Below are positions 1 to 9,298 of a stretch of 64,000 nucleotides of DNA, in pieces (within the stretch, counting starts at the first letter, position 1; the number at the start of each line of letters is the position of its first letter). Both the position numbers and the translations under genes were made by a program. The stretch comes from CAWJAP01 sp963834365. Its GTDB lineage: Bacteria > Acidobacteriota > Vicinamibacteria > Vicinamibacterales > Vicinamibacteraceae. Where the stretch lies: the NCBI GenBank assembly GCA_963834365.1, contig CAWIBS010000037.1, forward strand, positions 1 to 64,000. Reading direction: 5' to 3'. Under the pieces are notes generated by a model. The model did not search any database. It was given only the letters and a program-made list of their open reading frames with translations, and was not told the DNA's origin.

Positions 1-998
1 ATCCGTCGTCTGGCCGGCCTTCCCATTCCTCGTGATCGCTCGATCGAGTTTCGCACGCCGATTGCCGACCGCGCGGTCTTCGACGACGTGACACTGCGGA
101 TTTTCGAACGGCACTGCATCTCGTGCCACAACCCGGGCAAGCTCAAAGGCGAACTGAAGCTGGACACGTATGAGGGCGTCATGACCGGCGGGCGTGTCGG
201 GGCCTGTCGTGATTGCGGGGGCGCCCGCCGAGAGCGAGCTCCTGAAGCGCGCTGCATCTTCCCCTCGACGACAAGAAGCACATGCCGCCGAAGGGACGGC
301 CGCCGCTGACCGACGACGAGTCGGCCGTCCTGACCTGGTGGGTCGAGGCCGGTGCTCCCGCAGCGGGCACGCTCCGGACATTGAAGGCGCCAGCCGAGAT
401 CCGCGTCGCGTTCTCGAGGAGCCTTCCGGAGGCGGAGCGGCGGGCGGTCGAGGAGCTTCAGCAGTCGCCAGGCCGCCGAGTACGAGACCACGCTCGCGGC
501 CGTGCGGGCGGCGGTTCCCGGATCGCTGCGGGCGATCGTGCCTGGGGAGCGTGACCTCGAGTACACGGCGGCGGTCGCGGGCGCAGCCTTCGGGGATGCC
601 GAGCTCGAGAAGCTGGCGGCGGCGGGGAAGGATCTGGTCTGGCTCGACCTCTCGCGGACGGGGATCACCGACGCGGGCCTGAAGGCGCTGGGCAAGATGC
701 CGAACCTGCAACATCTCGACCTGCGCGGGACGGCGGTGGGGGACGCCGGCCTGGAGGCGCTCGCCCCGCTCCACAACCTCCAGACGCTCGGTCTCTACGG
801 CACCGCGGTGACGGACGCGGGACTTCCGGCGCTGCAGCGACTGTCCTGGCTTGAGACGGCTCTATGTCGGCGGCACCAGGGTGACGCCGCCAGGTCTCGC
901 GACCCTTGGAAGGACCCGGAAGGGGCTGCACATCCTCGATCGCCCTGAGGTCTTGCGCCTCCGCCGCCGGGACGACTATCCTTCGCAGCACTCCATGA
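1..998 (+). pseudogene. PSC1-type cytochrome c / leucine-rich repeat protein, 5' truncated, multiply frameshifted
   Basis: The frame is open at the first base, so the N-terminus lies outside the window. A planctomycete-type cytochrome domain is visible around 88-190, with a heme motif CISCH after FER. The protein then continues in shifted frames: APAESELLKRA near 220, then MPPKGRPPLTDDE from 282. From about 540 come leucine-rich repeats of the form GLxxLxxLxxLxxLxLxGTxVTDA. Breaks near 190, 250, 465 and 851 each fit one extra base. A further +1 shift near 900-990 would end the gene at TGA 996-998, overlapping the ATG of the next gene. A stop at 948 is the alternative. The role is unknown; such proteins commonly neighbour DUF1553 and DUF1501 genes. 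Confidence 0.6.
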
Positions 999-3900
999 GA
1001 GGCTCGCGGGTCCTGCTGCTCGCGTCGGTCCTGCCGGTGGCCCTCGTCGCCGCGGCGGCGGCGCCGTTCGTGTCCTGGCGCAAGGCCGACCCGGCGCCCG
1101 CGACGGCCGCGGTGCCGGTGCCGGCCCTCCCGGACACCATCTCCTTCAACCAGCACATCCGCCCGATCTTCGTCGCCAACTGCTTCCGCTGCCATGGATC
1201 CGATCCGGGCACACGAGAAGCGGAGCTCCGCCTGGATCGGCCCGAATTCGCCTTCGCGCCCCGAGCCAACGGACAGCCGGTGATCGTCAAGGGCGACCCC
1301 GGACGAAGCGCGCTCGTGCGGCGCATCACGTCGAGCGATCCCGAGACGGTGATGCCGCCGCCCGAGACGCACAAGACCCTGACGCCGCGCGACATCGCGC
1401 TCCTCGAGCGCTGGATCAAAGAGGGCGCGCCAGTACGAGCCGCACTGGGCCTTCATCAAGCCCGAGCGCCCGGCGCTCCCTGAGGTGCGCCAGGCGGGAC
1501 TCGTCTCGAATCCCATCGACCGCTTCGTCCTGGCCCGGCTGGAAGAAGAGGGACTCACGCCCAACCCGGAGGCCGATCGTCACACCCTGATCCGGCGCGT
1601 CACGCTCGACCTGACGGGGCTGCCGCCAACCCCCGCGGAGATCGACGCGTTCGTCCGCGACACATCCCCGAAGGCCTACGACGCGCTGGTCGACCGGCTC
1701 CTCGCGCGTCCGAGCTACGGCGAGCACCGGGCGCGCTACTGGCTCGACGCCGTGCGCTACGCCGACACCCACGGCTATCACTTCGACAACTACCGCAGCA
1801 TCTGGCCGTACCGCGACTGGGTGATCGACGCCTTCAACGCCAACCAGCCCTTCGACCGGTTCACGCAGGAGCAGATTGCCGGGGACCTGTTGCCGAAGGC
1901 CACGCCCAATCAGCTGATCGCCACGGGCTACATCCGGGCGGGGATGAGCACGAACGAAGGCGGGACCATCCCCGAGGAGAACCTGGCGAACTACGCGACC
2001 GATCGCGTCGAGACCACGTCGCAGGTCTGGCTGGGGCTGACCATGGGCTGCGCGCGCTGCCACGACCACAAGTTCGACCCGATCAGCGCGAAGGACTTCT
2101 ACAGCATGGCGGCGTTCTTCCGGAACACGACGCAGCCCGCCATGGACGGCAACGTGATGGACTCGCCGCCGGTCCTCCGTATCCCACGGGCAGAGGACGC
2201 CACACGCTACGCCGCGCTGCCTGGCGAGATCGACGACGCCATAGAGGACTACGGGCTTCCATCTCGAGGCCGCCGAGCCCGCCTTCATGAGCTGGCAGCA
2301 GACTCAGGGGGCCGAAGACCTGCCGACGATCTCGGACGAACGGCTCGAACTCCGGCTCCTCTCCGATCCAGCCGAGCCCACCACCCTGCGCAACGTGGTC
2401 GCTCCGGGTCGGCCGTTCACCTTCACCGGAGGAAGACCGCAGGTGGAGAGCTCACCCCTCGGTCCGGCGCTTCGCCTGGCGACGGGCGTCACCGCCGATC
2501 TGGGCGCGCTCGGCGACATCGAAGCCGACGAGCCATTCTCGGTCGGCGCCTGGGTTCAGGTGACCGACAACGTCGACGGCGCGCTCCTGGCCCGCATGGA
2601 CGTCGCCAACGGCTACCGCGGGTGGGACCTCTCGATGAAGGGCAGCCGCGCCGGACTCCAGATCATCAGCTCCTGGAATCAGGACGCCCTGCGGGTCCTC
2701 GCGCGGGGATCGGTGTCGTCGGAAGGGTGGCACCACGTCTTCGTCACCTATGACGGCTCGCGAAAGGCCAAAGGCGTCCGGGTCTACTACGACGGCAAGC
2801 CCCAGAGCGTCTATGAGGAGGTGGATTCGCTGCGCGGGTCCATTCGGACGAAGACCCCGCTGCGCCTGAACCGACGCAGCACCGGCGAGGGGGCCGGCGG
2901 TGCGGCCGTCCACGACGTCCGTTTCTATCGACGCGTGCTGACGCCGCCGGAGGTGCAGGTGCTGGCCCGTCGCGGCGTGCTCGAGGCGGCCCTCGCCGCG
3001 CCTCCGGCCGCGCGGACGCAGAAGCTGCTGCAGCCGCTGCGCGACTACTACTTCGCCTTCGTCGACGCGGACGCAAGGCGCCTCCAGCACGCGCGGGATA
3101 CGCTGGCCGCCGAGTTCGAGGCGGTGAAGTCGCGCTCGAAGGTGACCCTCATCGCCGAGGAGAAGAAGGGGAAGCCCTTCGCGCGGATTCTCGTGCGGGG
3201 CCAGTACGACCAGGAGGGCGAGCGGGTCGGCGCCGCCGTCCCGGCGATTCTCCCGCCGCTGCCCAAGGGCGCGCCCGCCAACCGCCTCGGACTGGCGCGC
3301 TGGCTGACCCCGCCGGAGCATCCACTCACCGCCCGCGTCAACGTCAACCGCTTCTGGGCCCAGGTCTTCGGGCAGGGGCTCGTCTCGACCGCCGGGGAGT
3401 TCGGCGTCACAGGCGAGCCGCCAACGAACCCGAAACTGCTCGACTGGCTGGCCGTGGAGTTCCGCGAGTCGGGATGGAACGTGAAGGCGCTCTTCCGGCT
3501 GATGGTGACGTCCGCCGCCTACCGCCAGTCCGCGGTCGCGAGCCGGGAGAAGCTGGAGAAGGACGCCGACAATCGCCTGCTCTCCCGTGGGCCGCGCTTC
3601 CGGATGCACGGCGAGATGATTCGCGACCTCGCCCTTCGGGCCTCGGGTCTGCTGTCCGCGAGGATGGGCGGCCCGAGCGTCAAACCCTACCAACCGCCGG
3701 GCATCTGGGAAATCGTGGCGATGGAGGAGAGCAACACGAAGATCTACGTGCCCGACCGGGGCGAGGGCAACTATCGCCGCAGCCTCTACACCTTCTGGAA
3801 GCGCGCCGCCCCGCCGCCGGCCATGGAGACCTTCAACGCGCCCACGCGCGAGCAGTGCGCCGTCGATCGCGAGCGGACGAACACGCCGCTGCAGGCCCTG

Positions 3901-4227
3901 GTGACGTTGAACGACGTCCAGTTCGTCGAGGCGTCCCGCCGCCTCGCGGAAGTCGCCATCGGGGAGCGGGGACAAGACGATGCCGGGCGCCTCGACGCCA
4001 TGGCCCTGCGTGTCCTGAGCCGCCCGCTCGCGACCGCCGAGCGGGAGGCCCTGAAGCCCGTGGTCCGGGACCTCCGTGAGCACTACGCCGCCGACGGCAA
4101 GGCCTCGAAGGCGCTCGTCGCCGTCGGCGACTCGGCCCCGAACGCGTCGATTCCCGCCCCCGAGCTCGCGGCGTGGACCATGGTGGCGAGCCTGTTCTTC
4201 AATCTCGACGAGGCACTCAACAAGTGA
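995..4227 (+). CDS. DUF1549/DUF1553 secreted protein with PSC1 cytochrome and LamG domains (two frame breaks)
   Basis: The start ATG is at 995, followed by a hydrophobic signal peptide (RVLLLASVLPVALVAAAAA). Domains in order: PSC1 cytochrome c (CFRCHG near 1180), DUF1549 (PIDRFVLARLEEEGLTP, RYWLDAVRYADTHG, and a second heme-like motif CARCHDHKFDP near 2050), a LamG/concanavalin-like sheet domain about 2470-2950, and DUF1553 (ANRLGLARWL, NVNRFWAQVFGQGLV, NTPLQALVTLND). Extra bases near 1431 and 2255 break the frame; removing one C at each restores it. The total of about 1,075 residues is normal for this family when LamG is inserted. It partners with the DUF1501 gene, whose start overlaps its stop. 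The biochemical function of the family is unproven; a periplasmic or cell-surface role is likely. Confidence 0.85.
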
Positions 4228-5699
4228 GCCCGAAGACGCGTTCCGCGTGCTGCTCCGGCGGCGACGATCTGGCGATGACCCGGCGCGAGTTCCTGGCCCA
4301 GGCCGGCCGGGGCATCGGCTCGGTCGCGATCGCGTCGATGCTCGGAGGCTCGGGGATGTTCGCCGGCGGCGCGAACGGCCTGCCGAACCTGCCGCATTTC
4401 CGCCCGAGGGCGCGTCGCGCCATCTGGCTCTTTCCGGCCGGCGCGCCGTCGCAGCTCGATACCTGGGACTACAAGCCGAAGCTGCGCGAGATGTTCGGCA
4501 AGGAGCTGCCGGGATCGGTCCGCGGCAACCAGCGCCTGACCGACGATGACCGCCGCCAGAAGGGCTTTCCGGTCGCGCCCAGCCTCTTCACCTTCGCCCA
4601 GGCCGGGCAGAGCGGGACGTGGGTGAGCGAGCTCTTTCCCTGGACCGCGCAAATCGTCGACCGGCTCGCCGTCGTCAAGTCGCTCCACACCGACGCCATC
4701 AACCACGAGCCCGCCACCATCGCCGTCAACTCGGGCAATCAGCTTCCGGGCCGGCCGTGCCTCGGGTCCTGGCTCTCGTACGGCCTCGGGAGCCTGAACG
4801 AGAACCTCCCGACCTTCGTGGTGATGACGTCGACCTACACCAACAAGTCGAACGTCCAGGCGCTGTCGGCGCGGATGTGGAGCAGCGGCTTCATTCCCGC
4901 CCGGCATGCCGGCATCTCCGTGCGAGGCGCGGGCGACCCGGTGCTCTACCTGAGCGACCCTGCCGGCGTCGACCGGACGGCGCGGCGGCGGATGCTCGAC
5001 GGCGTGCAGGCGCTCAACGCGCGCCAGGCGGAGGCGATCGGCGATCCGGACACCGAGACGCGTATCGCGCAGTACGAGATGGCGTTCCGCATGCAGTCCT
5101 CGGTGCCGGAGCTCACGGATGTCTCCGGTGAACCGGAGTCGGTGCTGGGGCTGTACGGCGCCGACGTGCGCACGCCGGGCACCTTCGCCGCCAACTGCCT
5201 GCTGGCGCGCCGCATGATCGAGCGCGGGGTCCGCTTCGTGCAGATCTACCACCGCGGCTGGGACTCCCACACCAACCTCCCGCACCAGCATCGTCTGCAA
5301 GCCAGGGATACCGATCAGGGAACCTTCGGCTTGATCACGGACCTCGCGCAGCGCGGCCTTCTCGAAGACACGCTCGTCATCTGGGGTGGGGAGTTCGGGC
5401 GCACCGTCTACTCGCAGGGCACGCTCAAGGCGGACAACTACGGGCGCGATCACCATCCGCGCTGCTACTCGATGTGGCTCGCCGGCGGGGGAGTCAAGGC
5501 GGGAACGGTCTTCGGCGAGACCGACGACTTCAGCTACAACATCACGAAGGACCCCGTGCACCAGCGAGACCTGCACGCCACCATCCTGAATCTCTTCGGC
5601 CTGGACCACAACGCCTTCACCTTCCGTCATCAGGGCCTCGACCAGAAGCTCGTCGGGGTCGAGGAGCCCGCCCACGTCGTGAAGGGCCTCCTCGCCTAG
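4224..5699 (+). CDS. DUF1501 family Tat-exported protein
   Basis: DUF1501 (sulfatase-like alkaline-phosphatase fold) protein of 491 residues. GTG 4224 overlaps the previous stop (GTGA), implying translational coupling. ATG 4275 is an alternative start directly before the twin-arginine signal TRREFLAQAGRGIG. The motifs RRAIWLFPAGAPSQLDTWDYKP and SGTWVSELFPWTAQIVD near the N-terminus, and WGGEFGRTVYSQG with RDHHPRCYSMWLAGGGVK near the C-terminus, match the family. It forms the standard pair with the DUF1553 protein just upstream. Export by Tat suggests it folds, perhaps with metal, before secretion. No specific substrate can be assigned. Confidence 0.9.
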   Translation: MSPKTRSACCSGGDDLAMTRREFLAQAGRGIGSVAIASMLGGSGMFAGGANGLPNLPHFRPRARRAIWLFPAGAPSQLDTWDYKPKLREMFGKELPGSVRGNQRLTDDDRRQKGFPVAPSLFTFAQAGQSGTWVSELFPWTAQIVDRLAVVKSLHTDAINHEPATIAVNSGNQLPGRPCLGSWLSYGLGSLNENLPTFVVMTSTYTNKSNVQALSARMWSSGFIPARHAGISVRGAGDPVLYLSDPAGVDRTARRRMLDGVQALNARQAEAIGDPDTETRIAQYEMAFRMQSSVPELTDVSGEPESVLGLYGADVRTPGTFAANCLLARRMIERGVRFVQIYHRGWDSHTNLPHQHRLQARDTDQGTFGLITDLAQRGLLEDTLVIWGGEFGRTVYSQGTLKADNYGRDHHPRCYSMWLAGGGVKAGTVFGETDDFSYNITKDPVHQRDLHATILNLFGLDHNAFTFRHQGLDQKLVGVEEPAHVVKGLLA

Positions 5700-6055
5700 T
5701 GTGCCGGCCGTGTAGGTCGTGACATTCGTCGCGGAGCGCGCCGCCCCGCATGGTGGCAGCGCCGGGGCGTTGCGGCAGCGGCAACGCCGTCGTCGGCACT
5801 AGGTCGTGTCGGAGGTGTTAATTGTCGCTCCGCCGCTCGATCATCGAGAGCTTGAACGCGAGTCACTCGCGGACGTGTTTGGCTGCTACGTGTTCGACAG
5901 TCCGGCGCTCCTCCAGCCTCTCGAGTTCGGTCGGCGCTTAGGCGCGGCGCTTGCGCGCTTGGTCCGTCAGGGCGGCTGTGAGCAGCTTCCCAATCTCGAA
6001 GTTATCGGACAGCTTCAGTGGTTTCGCCGATCCACGACCAGGGGGGTGCGAATCC
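5700..6055. other. Non-coding or degenerate stretch after the DUF1501 gene
   Basis: I see no convincing gene here. A 106-codon open frame from 5806 has no recognisable domain and runs across the start of the DUF4239 remnant in another frame. On the minus strand a short frame ends DNFEIGKLLTAALTDQ near 5940, which looks protein-like but is too short to identify. Base composition is somewhat lower in G+C than the neighbours. Confidence 0.4.
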
Positions 6056-6271
6056 ATGCTCGGCGCGCTGGCGCTCGTAAGCGCGTTGCTCGCAGGCCAT
6101 GGCATGGCCAGCAGTGGCCAACGTAGTTGCCGGGTACACGTTCTGGGCTTCGCCACCATCATCGCCGCGACCGTTTAAGTGATCGTGGACATGGAGTATC
6201 CCCGCTTCGGACTGATCCGCGTGGACGCCGTCGACCAGGTCCTGAGGGATCTGCGACACAGCATGAATTGA
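6056..6271 (+). pseudogene. C-terminal remnant of a DUF4239 (bestrophin-like) membrane protein
   Basis: In one frame, MLGALALVSALLAGHGMA is followed by HVLGFATIIAATV, an in-frame TAA at 6176-6178, and then VIVDMEYPRFGLIRVDAVDQ, ending with TGA at 6269. This matches the conserved end of DUF4239 proteins, where the stop position is normally Tyr. Only about 70 of about 250 residues are present and no N-terminal part is found upstream. The in-frame stop needs a substitution (TAC to TAA), unlike the insertion-type breaks elsewhere, which favours a genuine pseudogene fragment. Confidence 0.5.
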
Positions 6272-6570
6272 TCGTGTGCCCGTCACGAGCCTTGACGGTG
6301 CTATATGGACTTGTCGATCCCGTTCACGAAGGGTCCGCCGCGTGTCATGCGTGACGACTGGCGCGCGTACTCGACTTGCACGGGCCGCCCATCGTCCATC
6401 GTGACAAATGGAGCCGGCTCGATGGATGACGTCGGCCATTTCCGGCGTGGCGTTGTCCGTTTGATCGGTGCGCGAGCGACCAACGGCGAAGATCGCCATC
6501 GCCGTGAACAGCGGCAGGAACCGCGCGCTCCCGTAAGCTGCAGCCGTTGAGCGGCTCGAGAGGCGCGTCG
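6272..6570. other. Stretch without a recognisable gene
   Basis: Short frames exist on both strands, for example a minus-strand frame ending TRGGPFVNGIDKSI at 6301, but none is long or matches a family I recognise. It may contain the degraded 3' end of the membrane protein that follows on the minus strand. Confidence 0.35.
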
Positions 6571-7218
6571 ACGGTGGGGCACGTCGCGTCTTCAGGAGAT
6601 AACCGATGCCCGCGGGAAGCGTGAACCAGCCCGCGCTCCGATGATCGGCCAACCCAGGCCAGCGGAATCGTGAGAACGGCCGCGATCGTTTCCGCCTGCA
6701 CGGGGACGGCGATCGCTGTCGCTCGGCCTCGTGCAAACCGGGCGCGACGAGGCCCGCCCGTCGCGCATGGGTCCAGCCCAGCAGCCCGAAGAGACCCGCG
6801 ATGGCCAGGCCAATCTCTGAAGCGCCGGCGACGATGGCCCGCCGACGAGGCCGGGATCCTGAATGGCGAAGTCCAGAAACAGGCACACGAAGATCTCTGG
6901 AGCAGGCAGAAAAGCGTGTGCAGCCCGTCGGTTGCGCACGAGCGGCCCCAGCAACCAATTGTTCAACAGCCAATAGATCAGCGTCAGCGCCAGGCCCACG
7001 ACTATCCGCAACAGCGTATTCCGCTCGGCCAACAGGACCCCGAGCAACCCCCACGGCTGGGTGGCCCACGCCAGGTTCTCCGCCGCCGGAAGATACCGCA
7101 GCATCTCGACGAACAGGAGCGCATAGACCACGTCGAGGAACACCTCGAGCCGATGGAGCTGCTTTGCACCGAGATCGACGGACTGGGCGGCGATCATGTC
7201 GGAGGCGGTCGGCGGCAT
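6570..7218 (-). pseudogene. TMEM175/DUF1211-like membrane protein remnant, frameshifted
   Basis: The minus-strand frame from ATG 7218 gives HRLEVFLDVVYALLFVEMLRY, resembling the RLExFxDxVFAI first helix of TMEM175-type channels. Further helices follow (IVVGLALTLIYWLLNNWLLG, IFVCLFLDFAIQDP). The protein then continues in a second frame (EIGLAIAGLFGLLGW), a third (ETIAAVLTIPLAWVG) and back (GWFTLPAGIGYLLK). At least three frame changes are needed, and here they go in both directions, unlike most breaks in this window. The family match is weak and rests mainly on the first helix. It is flanked by other broken genes. Confidence 0.35.
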
Positions 7219-7234
7219 GAACGGGGCTGACGCG

Positions 7235-7540
7235 TCAGAAAAGAATCTTGATCAGTTGGTCCACCAACTCTTCAAGCCGAAAAGTTCGTCAGCGTCAACG
7301 GCAGCAAGGGCATTGCGGCGATGAACGCGAGCCGTGCCACATCCTTCAGTGCGAACGGCACAAGGCGCATGTCCTGAACGATTCTGTAACTGTTTCCCGA
7401 GGTCGGCCAGCGACTGGATATCGCTGCTGCCCAGAAGCGCCTCATCCGCTGGTCCGGCGCTATGCCACTTCTCCTCAAAACTCAGTCACATACCGGTTTG
7501 CAAGCCTGGTGAAATCGCCCTTGCCCTGCCGCTTCGCGCG
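7235..7540 (-). pseudogene. C-terminal remnant of a conserved membrane protein
   Basis: Joining three minus-strand frames gives a coherent tail: ANRYVTEFEEKWHS, then ADEALLGSSDIQSLADLG, then NSYRIVQDMRLVPFALKD, one hydrophobic helix (ARLAFIAAMPLLPLTLT) and the end LEELVDQLIKILF at stop 7235. Each junction fits one extra base. I recognise this as the conserved end of a bacterial inner-membrane protein family of unknown function. The N-terminal membrane domains are not visible upstream, so it is probably truncated. Confidence 0.4.
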
Positions 7541-7644
7541 CATGAGACACGGCAAGAAGGCGCGGGTACCCCGACCGTCAAAGTGGATGGCGGCGCTCTG
7601 GCAACCGCCGACCGCGTGTGGTCAGGCTGCCGGGGCAAGGCTGT

Positions 7645-7840
7645 ATGACCTCCATCGTCCTCGTTCTGGTCGTCGTGGTCGCCATTCGGGCCGCGGCGAT
7701 TGCCGTCCTGCTGGTCCAGCGACGCTCGCTCCGCCAAAGCGAGGCGTCTTTTCATGATTTGGCAGACGGCATGGCTCATCATCATGTGGACGACCAGACC
7801 AGATTCGAACCTCGACTACTTGATGTGGAACTGGCGGATA
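7645..7840 (+). pseudogene. Fragment of a PAS-domain sensor protein N-terminus
   Basis: From ATG 7645 there is one membrane helix (TSIVLVLVVVVAIRAAAIAVLL), then RRSLRQSEASFHDLADGM, typical of the start of a PAS domain. In a neighbouring frame MWTTRPDSNLDYL continues the PAS pattern. No kinase domain follows, because the MscS gene begins immediately on the opposite strand. Likely a truncated remnant of a hybrid sensor kinase. Low confidence. Confidence 0.3.
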
Positions 7841-7858
7841 ACCCGGACTCAGCGGATT

Positions 7859-9298
7859 TCAGTGGCGCCGCAGCGCGGTGCGCGCCGATTGCAGCGCCTT
7901 GCGTCTGACGTCGAGCACCCGGCCGGTGTCGCGGGCCAGTGTCGGACTGGCTTCGAACAAGTGCCGTACTGTGTCAGGCCGCAGTAGCAGGACCTCAGTG
8001 TCCTCGACGGCAACGGCCCGCGAGTCAGCGGAATGCGTGCCATGCATACCGGCTTCGCCGAAGAACTGGCCGGGGCCCACTGACGCGATCTCCGCGATCT
8101 CGGCCTGTCGCACGAGTTGCATCGAGACTGCCCCCTTCACCAGAAGGTAGACGCTGTCGAGCAGCTGCCCCTCGTCGAAGATCACTTCGCCCTTGCCGAA
8201 CGACAGGGCGCGGATGACGCCGTGTTCACCCTCGGGCAGCTGGGGCAGGTGGGGGAGCCGCCTCAGGATGTCGGCCGGCGCCGCCTCGGACTTCTCGAAG
8301 GGCGCATCGGTCTGGTGCTGGATGTTCACGCTCACGGGGTAGGGCAGCGATAGCCCGTGGCGCCGCGTCATGTACCAGATGCGCGTGATGAGATCATTGC
8401 GCACCGACCATCGATCGGTCTCGGCCACCCGCCAGATCAGGCGATAGTCGACCGAGTGGTTGCCGTACCCGATCGTCGCCGCGATCGGCTTGGGCGACTG
8501 GACCACCCCTTTTGTCGTCCTGGCCACTTCGAGCAGCGCTCTGCGTACTTCGTTCGGCGGAGTGTCACTGCTGAAGGCGAGCTCGAGCATCTCCATGCGG
8601 ATCGGCAACGGTCGGGAATAGTTGCTGATCGTCTCTTTGTTCAGGGTCGAGTTCGGGACGACCTGGATCATCCCGCCCAGCGCCTCGATGTGCGCCGACC
8701 GCCAGTTGATCTCCTTCACCGTGCCGGACACGCCGCCGACCTCGATGGTGTCGCCGATCTCGAACGGCCGCTCCATCAGGAGCATGAGCCCCGAAAACAG
8801 GTTCCCCAGAGGCTCTTGAAGCGCCAGACCTACGACGATGGACGTCACTCCCAGCGCGGCCAGCGCACCCTGGATCTCGCGGTTCCAGATGAATGAGTAG
8901 GCCAGCGATGCCGCGAACACGACGAGGAGGGTTCGCAGAAGATCCCGCAGCAGGCGGGGCACGCGCTGCTGCCAGCTGCCCACGGCCGCGGCTTCGAAGA
9001 TCATGGCATTGGCGGCGCCCAGCGCGACGATGACGAACACGACCCAGGTGGCGGTTTCCGCGACTCGAACCCAGACGTTGTCGCTCGGCAGCCCCAGCAC
9101 GGTGCGCAGGTAGATGACCCCCGCGATCGCCGGCAGGACCCAGAGCCGCGTGCGCCGCAGCCAGACCACAGTGGGATGTCCCCGGCGCGCGAGCGCGAAC
9201 CCCAGTTCGGTGACAACGACGAGCGCCAGTGGGAGACCAACCGCGAGCGCGATCGCCCATGCGCCCTGTTCGCGCAGGATGCCCAGCCAGTCGTTCAT
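7859..9298 (-). CDS. MscS-family mechanosensitive channel with C-terminal cyclic-nucleotide-binding domain
   Basis: 479 residues, intact. Hydrophobic segments lie near residues 12-34, 50-68, 82-104 and 118-138. They are followed by the MscS pore helix and beta domain: GVTSIVVGLALQEPLGNL, then GLMLLMERPFEIGDTIEVGG and GMIQVVPNSTLN. A cyclic-nucleotide-binding domain fills about residues 345-470 and carries a recognisable phosphate-binding cassette, FGEAGMHGTHSADSRAVAV, with the conserved Glu and Arg. The ATG overlaps the stop of the upstream cyclase-like gene (ATGA), so the two are co-translated. The family gates ion or solute flow at the inner membrane. The added domain suggests control by a cyclic nucleotide, although some related channels do not respond to one. 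Confidence 0.93.
   Translation of the reverse strand: MNDWLGILREQGAWAIALAVGLPLALVVVTELGFALARRGHPTVVWLRRTRLWVLPAIAGVIYLRTVLGLPSDNVWVRVAETATWVVFVIVALGAANAMIFEAAAVGSWQQRVPRLLRDLLRTLLVVFAASLAYSFIWNREIQGALAALGVTSIVVGLALQEPLGNLFSGLMLLMERPFEIGDTIEVGGVSGTVKEINWRSAHIEALGGMIQVVPNSTLNKETISNYSRPLPIRMEMLELAFSSDTPPNEVRRALLEVARTTKGVVQSPKPIAATIGYGNHSVDYRLIWRVAETDRWSVRNDLITRIWYMTRRHGLSLPYPVSVNIQHQTDAPFEKSEAAPADILRRLPHLPQLPEGEHGVIRALSFGKGEVIFDEGQLLDSVYLLVKGAVSMQLVRQAEIAEIASVGPGQFFGEAGMHGTHSADSRAVAVEDTEVLLLRPDTVRHLFEASPTLARDTGRVLDVRRKALQSARTALRRH

Noticed and set aside
194..682. Arginine-rich open frame at the window start
   Set aside because: It overlaps the cytochrome/LRR gene; only its first about 25 codons are coding, and the rest is a high-G+C shadow frame.
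5806..5960. Integron attC-like site near GTTAATT and CCTAAGCGCC
   Set aside because: The core sites do not match the RYYYAAC/GTTRRRY pattern and no cassette or integrase is present.
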